A stretch of DNA of 64,000 nucleotides from Bugula neritina (taxonomy: Eukaryota; Bryozoa; Gymnolaemata; Cheilostomatida; Bugulidae): contig OZ037767.1 of the NCBI GenBank assembly GCA_964035545.1, forward strand, positions 25,529,628 to 25,593,627. Reading direction: 5' to 3'. The position numbers and the translations under genes are program-made. A model generated the notes under the pieces. That model did not search any database. It was not told the DNA's origin and saw nothing but the letters and a program-made list of their open reading frames with translations. Within the stretch, counting starts at the first letter, position 1; the number at the start of each line of letters is the position of its first letter. This document shows, one piece after another, positions 1-12,300 of this stretch.

Positions 1-308
1 TTGAATGATGAAGGAAATGACATGCTAATAGTGAGGTTTGAACCCTTGCAGTACTCTTTCCATTAGCTTGCACGATACAAGCATGGCTAAAAGTGTCTAA
101 TATTTGTAATGTGGAGTTTAATATGCTCATAGATAGGTTGAATATCTGTCTTCAATCAATGAAACTGGAAAAGGCTCACTCCACACTGTTAGCTAGTTGG
201 TGCTAAGAGGGTTAAACCCAATTGTTTGGCATGTTATTTCCAGACAGCTTCATTTATTGACTATTATGCGTTGCAGAGGTGTTTCTATTACATATGCATA
301 TCTTTTAG
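1..308 (+). other. UTP20 intron, 3' part
   Basis: No exon is supported here. The stretch ends in a pyrimidine-rich acceptor (ag at 307-308) immediately before the first recognisable UTP20 exon, so it is read as the end of an intron whose start lies outside or close to the left edge. Confidence 0.6.
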
Positions 309-3300
309 GAAAGAGTATTACATTGCGGAGTTTTATGATGCCCCGACAGAAGACATCAGCAAGCAGAATAGCCATGTCAAGGTTGATGGTGAGCTGGAAG
401 AAGACCAGCAGGAAACCAAGGTTTGTCTACACATGATAGTGAACTTGTTCCACATTTCGCTGTGGCAGCTTGCTTGACTTTGCCGTGTAAATCAAGCTTG
501 GCTGAAACCCTTCCTATCTTAATAATTATCTTATATTTAGACTTCCTTGTTTTCAGTATTTTGCTCCTTGAATATTGAACCAAAACTTGCAGGTCTCGTT
601 ACTTTACTTGGGATTATAGTTGTTTATGTAACTAAATACAATGAAAGCTATCACTCTCTCAAATTATACGTGTGTTTTGTTTTGTAGAAGCGTTCTAAGA
701 TTGTGTACGAGACGTTCATTACTATGCTCAATCTCTTCTCCAAGTTTAAGAACCCAGCTAGAGTGTCTGAGGAGCAGAGACTCCACAAACTGTACAGTGA
801 TCTGCTCCAGCACCGTGATATCGCTATTCAGAAGGTTGGTGCAGACGACAACATGTCTTATTGTCTCACAGACCTCTATACTACCTGCTCGTGTCATATC
901 TTGGTATCTCACAGATCTCTATACTATGTGCTCATGTCATGTGCCCGCCTTCTTATGACAGTAAACACTCATGCTTTTCATTTACCATCTGACAATGGTG
1001 TTTTATTTTTTGCTGTCTTCAGATTTCAGTCATCACAAAGAGTGCTCAGAGTTGCTAGAACTCAATATTGGTTTCACTATTTAGTGATGCTGTCTCCTTA
1101 TTGCAGATTGTGTTGAAGTGTCTCATGACTTACAAGAAAAAGCAGCTGCTGCCGTACCACGAGAATTTGGAGAACCTGTTGAATGATGCCACATTCCGCA
1201 ACGAGCTGACTCAGTTTAGCATAGACTCGGAGAATAGCATCGTCAAGGAAGAACACCGGCCAGCTGTGGTGCCAGTTTTAATTAGAATTCTCTACGGTAA
1301 GTTGGCTATGTACACCATTGGGTATTGGTAGTTGTCCTTCCTCTGTCCTTTCGGTTATGTGGGCATATTTGCTAATAACCTTTGAATTCATTTGTATTAG
1401 TATAGATTTTGTGTAAAGAGTAAATTGGGAATCACAATGTTACAATTTCGTCTGCAGCTAAATTCAAGTATAAATATTTTGTCTAAAGTATAATATAAAG
1501 TATTAGCATTGGTTGGCTGATAATGCTTTGCTCCTGATTGGTTTGTAAGCTGCGTCTCAACTAACTAGTACAAGTACAACTTATCTACTTTATTTAGTTT
1601 CTAGGTTTTGTTCTATCATGACAACTAAAAGTGTGTACTGTGGCTTAGTGATGCTGTGTAACTGTTCCAGGTCGTATGTTGCACTCGACTGGAAAGGAGA
1701 CTAAAGGTCGGGGGTCAAAGAGTGACCTCAGAAGAACCATAGTTCTTTCCTTTCTTGCCGGATGTCGGGAGGAAGAGTTGGCTATTCTCCTTGACCTTGT
1801 CTGCGAACCTGTGACACCCCTGCTGCAGTCAGGTTTGTGTTAGCTCTTGTTACAGCTGCTGTTGCTAACGGTGGAAATGTGTAATGTGAACAAACTATTG
1901 GCCGTTTTAGTTGTTAAGTAATGGTGGTTCAACTGGTGTTGATTAGAGACCAGCTGTGGCTGGTTGTTTAAAAGACACATTGGGAGGGCTGTAGCTCCCA
2001 ACACTTGGGAAAGTTTATTCAATTTCCAGAGCAGAGAGTTGTCTGCTCTAAAATAACGTAGGCTATGATGAAAAAAGACGAGGTAGTTTAAGAAAGGCCC
2101 TGGCACATGTTGGTTAAACCTTGGTGATACAGGAAAATAGTCGCTAGTGTCTACCATCTGTACTATTAGAGGCAAATGATTGCACTTGACTAGTAGCTCC
2201 TTGTGTTTCAGATTTCCCACAATCCCTGGATCTGTGCAAAGCCACTCCCCCCAAGAAGGTGCTGGGTGTGCTCAGTACCATCGTATCCATGATGGAGAAG
2301 TTGAATCATCTAATGGTCCCTCACTATACCAAACTGCTACACTTGCTGGTCTGTACTTCTCGTTAAGTACTAGTCTCTCAGTTCTTAGACAGGATGTTGT
2401 GAAAAGGTTCTAGTGTGATGTGCTATAAGTGCTTCTAAAAAAATATTATTATTTTTTTGTTTAATAATGTGTGTTTCAAGTACTGGCTGTTTGGATTTGC
2501 CCACATCACTGCTGTACCTTGTTGTAGACTAAGTCCGCTATCCTCTGTCAGGATTGCAAGTTGAAGTACGTCATGGTTTATGTTACGTAGGGCCACACAG
2601 TGTGTCACTGCTAGTAGGCTTCATATTTGTTATGCTATTTTAGTTGAGCCTAATTCAATATGCTGCGTTCTTATTGGATGAGAAAAGAGATCAAATCAAC
2701 AATAAAACAATAAACAGCATGAAAACCGCTCGACAAACGGCCATTAAATGTTTGGCACAGGTAAGCTCTCGAGTCATCTTGAGAAGTTTGTTGGTTTTTG
2801 CGTGCGTTAAAATAAAAAAAGTTCTGACAATGGTTAACTTGTCATCTAGTTTTTGTTTCCTAGAAATATTCTGCGAGAGTTGAATCTCTATCGCTGTTTA
2901 ACCACATGTTGTAGTTTATGGACAAAAATTTAGAGTACATATACACTGACACTGAAATGACAAGAATATTTGATGTAGCCGTGTGGCCTCAGCTCCTACG
3001 CCTCTCTGTAGAGGGGACATCGGCTCCTACAGCCTTACTCACCCTGATCCACACATGGAGTAGCTATAGAAGGTTTGGCTATGATTTCATTTAATCTCAC
3101 CCATGTTGTTCATGTGCTACTCGTACTGATAATGACACACCATCGTATTAGGGGATGACAAATAGCAAAATAGTAAAATAATTCACTGATATACTAATAA
3201 TGGTGCAGACGGTTACTAACACACCATTGTATTAGATTTTAGAAGAATTAATACTTAATACTTGTTATTTTCTTCTCATCTTCTGCTATGCAGATACTTA

Positions 3301-6300
3301 CCTTTGATGCTCAAGAAAAGTGCCCTGCATGCAGACTACCCTCTCAGTGCTGTTATGAAGCTCCTTGCATCTCCACTTTGTAAACTAGCTGTGGGAACTA
3401 CCATCATGAACATTATTGAGAACATTCTAGACTTCAACAGCTCAACCTCTACCTCTATGGACGTTGACAATACACTGGCAATCCCTGTCGGAGAGATCGT
3501 AGCAGTTGATGATTCTGGTATGTTGATATGATTGCTAGTGGGGTTTCTTTATAACTAAACTTTTTAAATTTGAATACATGGCAAGTGGTGAATATAATTA
3601 TTTGGTAAGGTAACAGTATTTCTTTTCTTTAGTTCTCTCACAGCTTCTATAGCAACTGTTGCTATGGGGTTAGTTTTGCGTATCAATGAAATTATTTGTG
3701 GCATTTTTCTGGTCTGTCTAAATACTAAGAAACAGTTGTGCTAACATCAAACTAAACTAAACTACTATGGGGAGCTCATAAGTCACATGTCTTTATACAA
3801 TTCGGTTTTCTCATATCCATTTGTCTCCGTCCCCGTGAGAACCCTATAAGCACTTGCTAGGCTGACGCTCTAACCACTAGACAGCGTATTTGTTTTTTAA
3901 TCTCTTATGACTTATCCAACTGACTTGTGATTTTTTAAAGAAATGCAATTTAAATGTACTGCATTTTCTACCCAACCGAGTTATCTTTCCACTTACACTT
4001 GGTATGTTGTTATATATTATTATATTATATTATGTTGTTATATATTATATTATATTATGTTGTTATATATTATATATTATTCACTACTCAATACATCAAC
4101 CTGCTTACACTTGATATATATATTTGTAGCCGGGAGTTATGAGGTTGGCATGTTGGTACCTCACTTGCCAGTAGTTATTAGTTATATCAAAGATAGGGTG
4201 TCAAAGGCTACGATCAAAGGAACCAATCAGAATGCATTTCCTATGAAAGAGCTCAACATACTCTCAGTGTATGTCTATCTATTTAATCACTAGTCACTAC
4301 ATGTATAAGTCATTTTATATTTTATGTAGTTTCTAATACCTCTAATGAACATGTATGTGCTATACTAAACTTTACAGTAGAACCTAGAAATCCCTTTCCC
4401 ATGTCTTACTAATCAGCATTTTTTACTTGAGATTTTTAGTAGGCTGAATATTGATTCTATTCAACCTCCAGATTCTAGCAGACCTGTGATTTACTCTTAC
4501 AGATGCAGCCAGTATGTAAACTCTCCAGATTTATGCACCTCTCTCTTGTCACAGCTTCTACCTTTCCTTACGGGTGGCTCATCACGGCTCTCTGAGGAAA
4601 TACAGTGTGGTATTGTGAGAACCCTGGGATCTCTAGCTAGAAAGTCTGATGATGTACACAAACAGCTGACGTGAGTCAAGTTCTCTACTTTGACATACGA
4701 GTTTAAAGTTTTAAAACATGGGGATGATAACTTCACTTTTTAGCAATTGTACACAAAATCATAACATATATTAGCTTGATGTTTGTCTAAATTCAATAGC
4801 TAGCAATGTGTTATTAGATTTAACAACAATAACTTATGGCTTTATTCAAGTGTTGTTTATAGGTGAGTTTTAGTGTTTTGTGTTGTTCATTGCCTGTAGA
4901 TGCTAATGGCTTTTGTAAACATCTGTCTAATATTTTTCTTGAAACTTTGTTTTTCCTGATTTCCTTGTTTAATTACAAATGAAGTTACCAAGTCTATAAC
5001 TGTATATTCTGTTATAATGTGTTGCATTAGCTTATGATATCACACAGTGATTAAGGGTGGCTACTTCAATGGCAAGACCGAAATATTTACTCAAGCTACT
5101 ATTTCATTTGCTTTTATATTATAGTTGCACAGGAAACACAATTTTATTTGGTCCGAAATGTTCTTTTTAGTTAAAAAGATTTTTTATAGTGAATGTTTGA
5201 AGCAACTGATTAGTTATTCCCTCTGTGAATTTTGTAAGCTGCGGGTCAATTGGTTATACTCTGTAATATTTAGTTAAGTGCCTGTCTATTGGCTATTCCT
5301 TGTATAAAGTTAGTAAGCTGCAAGTTCATTGGCTATTCTTTTTAAATTTGTTTAGTAAGCTGCTGGTTCTATGTTCCACTCTAACGCTGCGGTCAGTGCG
5401 CACTGAGATGGTGAAGATGTTTGATTCTTTGGCCGACATGAGTAAAGAATGCAAAGAGGTAGCTGAGTTTGTAAGAGAGGTGAGTTATCTGAACTTATTC
5501 CGTGTGAATCACTACTCAGATGTGTTCAGCAACTTTTGTGTTACCTTTTTACAAATGTAATATTCAACAGCATATTGTGTTATTGTGTGAAAATTGTTTG
5601 AAAGTTCACTTCAACTGTTTACCTGCAATCAATTAGAAATTTCGTGTGCACTTCAAGACGTGTTGATATTCTGTGAATGTATTGAATGCTCAGTAAACAT
5701 TGTTTCATTTTATATCTCTGCAGGTAAACAGCATTCTATTTTGTATGTATGCAGGTAAATGCTATTCTATTTTATGTCTATGCAGGTAAATGCGTTTGAT
5801 AGAAACCGCCTTGAGGAACCTGATTATGACAGTAGACTGGGAGCTTTCCGTGAAGTTGTATGGTGGGACTATGAGAAATGCCCCCAGAGTTTGCTTGTAG
5901 CTATTATACACAACTCCTACTACACTCTTAGATATGTAAGTAGTAAGAGTGTGTGTTGCCCTGCACTATGTATAATAAACTTGTTCACATATTCTTTTGT
6001 ACTAAAATGTAATTTATATTTCGATATTTATATAATATAGTAATATAATATAATCAGCCCAACACATAAGTGCAACTGAATGCATAATATGATCATTTTG
6101 TGACTTTAGGTAGACGATATGGCACTCAGAGACAGTTCTGCTGCCACACTACAAACACTTGTCAAGAAAATGGCAGACGTACATTATGAAGTGTGTGTAA
6201 ACAGCCACCTTGCTCCACTTGTCAGAATAGGCATACAGCTTAGGAAAGATACTATAAGGTCAGTTTAGAGATTTTATGCATGCATGTTTTTCACGCTTGT

Positions 6301-9300
6301 AATTTTTCTTCTTATTTTGTAAATTGTTTTCGCGAATGAGAAAAAATTATTAGTAATTTGACTCATAAATTGTAATATATTCACGTGACACCCACACAGA
6401 AATTACAGAAAAATAATGATATGTTTACCTAAATATAACAACTACATACATATGTTTATACGCATGTAGATCGGAGTTTATCGCCGTTTTGAGGGACATG
6501 GTGAACTCCAAACCTGACCTATACACAGACATGGTAGGACTGACCAACAGTGATAACATAGATGATGATTTTTGGGAAAACATCAGGCATATTCAGGTAC
6601 TACAAGGCTTTCTCAATCTCAGTTATTTCCCCTGCTTGCATTCCTCAGAATTTTACGACATTTTTCTTCATTCTGCCATCCAGTGTCTGATTTCTATCTC
6701 CTCATGCATACTCTTAGGTGTCACGGAGGTTGAAGGGTTTGAACAGGTTAATGAGACATCTTGACACTGTGCAGATGAAGAATACAACACTTACCAAGTA
6801 CCTGTTGCCCCTTGTCTTCTCATTTATCAAGGTAAGCTAACTCCCCATGTTACATATACTGCACTCTGGTAATGTGTATTCTTGTACCATCAGCTGGTGC
6901 ATTCTGGGTTGATGGTTGCAGGATGAGAGTGAGTACAACAAAAAGAGTGCCATGGTGGACGTGTGCATCGCCACAGTGGGAGCACTTTGCAAGCACCTGC
7001 CCTGGTCCGCTTACAAGTCTCAACTCAAAGTGTCTCTCAGTTTCCTGTCTAAAGCTGATAAGAGTAAGATGGCTGTCAGGTAATGTCATTTAGTTTCCAA
7101 CCTCCTAGCACTTTGTGTTAGTACTCTGTTCTAATGTTGAATTGTGTACTTTAGTCAACATAATGCATTGATGCATGCATACAAAATTGTAATAATTAAT
7201 ATGTACTTTTGTAGCTGTAATCTCAGTTTTGTAATGGCAATGTTGTTAAACCATCATGCTTTTCACTGACTATTCTATTATTTCGTAAATAAGATTAGAT
7301 AAAAGTCATCAAGAGAGTAAGCTTTTCTTTATTGATATCTGTCAACTGTCCGAGTGTGTTCTTTCAGGTTGATTTGTACAATACTGGATTCCTTCCACTA
7401 CGACCTCTCGCAGAGTCAGTACGTGGAGACTCAGGTTGGTAAGCACCTCACCACCGACACAGCCACGCCCAAGAGACAGAAAACGGAAAACTCAGCCGAA
7501 ACCAGAGTAGCTGCAGATGAGAAGCCTACAGAGCAGCCCGTCGTTACCTTGTCTGCGATAGAAGGAGCTGAGGCTAGTTCTATGGATGTTACAGAAACCA
7601 GTGAAGATGTAGATGAGGGCATAGATGTATGTGCTGAGTAATCTCTCTCTATCTCTATCTGTCGTTACGTGCTATTATATCTCAATCTGTCGTTACGTGC
7701 TGTTATATCTCTATCTTGTCGTTATATTGCTCCCTTAGCATGTATTATATGCTAATTTTAACATTTTAGCATTTTCCAGTATAAAGTTGACCAAATAGTA
7801 AATTGAAAAATTTCATTGAACAGTTATAGACTAACTGTAGACTATAGAGTCATGTGATGAAACTTAATGTTAAAGAATTCTTCTGAAGGCTGCATGTCTA
7901 TTTGGTCATTTGTCTTCAGTTATTGGCATACTTCAATTACATCAGGATGTACATTATACACAGTTGCTTACATCATCTGTCAGCAAGTCCTGCTGTGTCA
8001 TTGTTACTTATTTATAGTCTTTTTACCAGACTTCGATTACCTGAAGTAATTTTGTTAATCTCGTATAAAATAATATTAAATGAATACTATTATTATCCTG
8101 TAGGTGATAAATACATACTTTGAGATAGTTTTCCATTAGTTATGTATACATATCACCATAGCTTGTTATTGCCATTTTGTTAAACATCCTAAATTTGTTA
8201 ATATATGTTGCATTATGTTGTGATTAATAGTTGCAGTAAAGTATAACATAGGGGGCGGAGTGAAGGCTTGAACATGGGCTTTTAGGAGCGGTTTTTATAT
8301 TGGTTGCAGTTTTATGTGGTTTAATTTTTTGTTTATCAGAGTTGCCATGTTTTGGGTGTAAACATTTTAGATGGACTCTGAAACTCAAGAACTGAAACAA
8401 GTGTCTGAGACAGAAGGGGAGGGTGCCTTGGTGTCTACTGTCATAAAGTGTCCCCCTGTTTTGGCCACTTCTATCCACTCCTACGTAATAGGCTCTATTC
8501 TCCCGCAGCTCCACCAAATACTGAGTCAGAAGTCCTCGTCTGATGATCAGCACAAAGAGAATAGATCTGTGAGTACCTTTGCCCCAGCACTCCGCTGTAC
8601 CATCTGTTCTGTGTAGTGGTGCTGCTGTACCATCTCATCTGTGTAATGGTGCTGCTGTACCATCTCGTCTGTGTAGTGGTGACTCTGTTGGCATCTCAAA
8701 CACATTTTCTTCAGCCAATTTTCCTATATAAAAGTAATTTACCATTTCACTGCGTGTTACTTCTTAGCTGCATCCAGATCAGGAGGAGATTCAAAGGGTT
8801 CCACTCGCTATAGCTATAGTTAAACTTCTGCAGAAGATATCATCTGACACACTGGGCAGACATCTCCCAAGGTGAGGCATAGCGTTGTGCTTATGGCCTG
8901 TGATTGGTCGATCATCGATTATGTGCGGCAGTGGCTGTCTTTTGTTCAATTGCTTTCTGGCTTGCAACTTTAGATCAAAGTAACTATTAAATTAACCTAA
9001 CTAATAAATGAAAATAATGTAACTGCTGTAGTGCACTATTGAATTATTAAATGAATATAGTGTAACTGCTGTAGTGTACTTTTGAATTAATAAATAAATA
9101 TAATGTAACTGCTGTAATTTACTATTGAATTAATAAATAAATATAATGTAACTGCTGTAGTGTACTCGCCAAAGTATGTCATTTCCTGAAGTCCAGAGCT
9201 GAAGATATCCGAGATGCTGGCAGACAGACTCTGGCTAAGATTCTGGCGTGTCTCGGGCTGTCGTATATGCCTACCATAACTCAGCAGCTCAAGTCTACGC

Positions 9301-12300
9301 TGGTTAGAGGTAGGACATCATCTCCGTGTTTGTTCTTATATGAATAAATACAGAAATGTGTTGTGTTGCAGGTTTATTTATTTACTAAATGTTACAGGTT
9401 ATCAAGTCTACATCCTCGCCTACTCACTGCACTACATCCTCAACCAAAATATTAAAATAATTAAACCCGGAGATCTCAACTCTTGCATGTACGATCTTGT
9501 CTGGGTATGTCCTCCATGTTCTTTATTCCTGCTCTGGCTATACTGGCACAAATACAATACCAAGTATATTAGTCTGGCTTTTCTCTGGTAAAATATGAGA
9601 CTTGTAAATTCAGCTAGTACAAACAATACAGATGGTATTTAAGCGTGCAGCTTCAGAGTTTGTGCATGAACTTTACCTTATAAGGAAAACAATTATTGTC
9701 ATCGGCATCAAGTCTGGGTTTACAAAGTATGAAGTTTGCACATTCAGCTAGTAAATTATTCACAAACAATATAATTGGTATTAAAGCGTGTAACTGTATA
9801 TTTTGTGCATGAACTTTGACATATAGGAAAATAAAGTATCATTGATATAATTTCAGGCTTTACATATACTTGTCTGTAGATTAACATGAATGGACTGTTT
9901 GGCTCGTCGAGTCAGGAGAAAGATATTGACAAGCATGACGCTTCAAAGGAGAAGAGAAAACCTCCACACTTTGAGCTGTTCAATTTACTCGCGAAATTTG
10001 TGACTCCGTCCACCATAGCCGTCATTCTAATGCCTATCAAAGAGGTATCTTATCAAAAATTGATAGCATAACGCAGTTTATGAATATTTGTTTCATGCTT
10101 GCATTCTAACAATTATCGCATGTTAATCCTAGCAGCTTCAGCTGATCAAACTGTATTATAAGTTATATTTATAATGTTTTATCAATTGTTATTAAGGTTA
10201 CTTGAAAAGATAGCAGTTTTATGGTGTTGAAATTTAAAGCTCATTTTATGTGTAAAACTCCCTCTCTTTTTGCAGTATTTTTTATCCAAGGTGAACAGTG
10301 AAATGTCAATCATTGAAAGCTTGACTTGTGAGCACTCAAACACAAAGCATACCCTGTAGTTTTTATTGTAGAAACTAGATATGATACACAAAGCTAAAGA
10401 CATGTCTAAGATAAGACAGTGTCTAGACAGGATAGCAGACGGCTTATTGCGCAACACTGGACTGTTAGCACAGCACTACCTCAAGTTCACCCACAGTCTT
10501 ATTTCTGACAGTATCTCACAGTTCTTCATGTGAGTATCATATTATGCTATTGTTGTTTCAAAAACACAGTTTATGGTTTCTAAGAAATTGTCTGTCTACG
10601 TAAGTGTTGTTACTCGTGTCAATCATTGAGAAGTTTTGAACATTACATAAACTAGCACAACATTTGTATCACAATCGAAGTTAATTGTGATGAAATTTTT
10701 CAGCTGTCAGCAATTTATAAGTAACCGTTTCTGTTGAAAGTCACATACACTAACATAATTTAGTCAGTTGTGATATTTGACAATGTCTGATAGTCTATAA
10801 CTGTTTCTTGTTGAAAACACAACCACATATTATACAGTCCGAATGTTTGCTAAACTCTTCTAAATAACAATTATTCCATGTCTGTATCATAATTTTCTAT
10901 ACACTCTAAGTAGGTATGGTAGAAGTTTCTAGATTATACATAAAAATCGGTCAGAATTTTTATCCTATCTGATTCAGTATGTAACATTTTCATTTTATTT
11001 CAAATGTTAAACTCTTCTTGTGGGTTCTATTTCTGTTTTTACATAGTGTTTCTCTCATTGGTGTTTTAGGGACAAGAGAGCCAGGCAAAAAGCAGCAGCT
11101 GAAGCTAAGCGTCTGGCAAAAGAAAAGGAAGAAGTAAATCTGAAATACTCCAAAGATACGTTCATAATACCAGCTGAGCCCGGTAGATCTCAACCTCTAC
11201 CTCCCACCTTAAAGAAGAGCAACAAACATGTCATGGTTGAGTTTGGGATGAAGGTATGCCGCAGCTACCTGTGGAAGACATGTTCTTTACAAACCTCATA
11301 GTGTTCAATTGGTCTCATCATATTTATGTAATCATGGCTCATTTTTCAACGCCAACCCATTCAAGCAACCAACACACTGCTTAAAAATTTAACTCTTGTA
11401 AACCTTGACTTAGTTGCCTCACCCTTGATTATTTAATGCTTTTTGAAGTAATTCCAATAATGTACTGCACAATAATCACCTAAGCCCAAACACTGTCTTC
11501 GATACAGCTACAATATGTATTGCTCTCATATGTGCCATTTTGAGAAATTTTAATTATTTAGTAAGACAATGATTTATTGTGTGTCACAAGATTTGTGGTT
11601 TGAGATTTAAATGAACAGCAGGTTGATAGGGTCACTATATAGCCTTCAGCTATCAGTTGAACATGGCTGCTGTTCTCGACATGGCCTACCCTTTATTGTG
11701 TGGCCGTTCTTGTAGCTCTTCCATATGCTAGTCAAGAATGCCAAGATCCTGTATAACAACGAGGAACATGTTAGAATGGTGGACCCGTTTGTGCAGCCCT
11801 TCATAGAAGCCCTGACAGCAGAGAACTTGCCAGTTATCAACGAGTCTCTCATCTGTCTGACCTTTGTCATCAAGTTCAAAGGTCAGCAGCTCTACTCAGG
11901 CTGTCACAGATAATTTTTATGTGCATTCTATTTGCTCTTTCTAAGTTTTTCGAAAAGTTTGCCATATTTTCAGGTTTAAAAGTGCTATTTTTGTTTACAT
12001 TTGTTTACTACTTAAACTCAGTTCTGGCGAATAAGGGTTTGAAAAAATTGGCTCTATTACCCATAGTGAAGTCATATGCATGCAGTATATATAATGACTA
12101 TACAAATCTTCTGTTATTCTAATGTCTTGTGAACCCGTAGGTCTGCCCTCTCTTATCGACTCCATGGATAAGATTATCAGCTCTCTGTTCCTGCTGCTCA
12201 GTACTTACAGTTCTAGTGGCGTCTCTTCTGGGGAGAGCCATGAGTTGTGTCAGCTTTGTTTTAGAGTAAGTTGTATGTTTTATACTGCATTACTAGTATA

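Noticed and set aside
1-30. Possible UTP20 exon ending before GTGAGG
   Set aside because: The only open frame ends in phase 0, but the next exon (309) needs two carried-over bases, so the phases do not match.
2349-2361. Alternative donor GTTAAG for UTP20 exon 5
   Set aside because: It gives the wrong phase for exon 6 and adds residues absent from the family alignment; GTCTGT at 2349 fits both.
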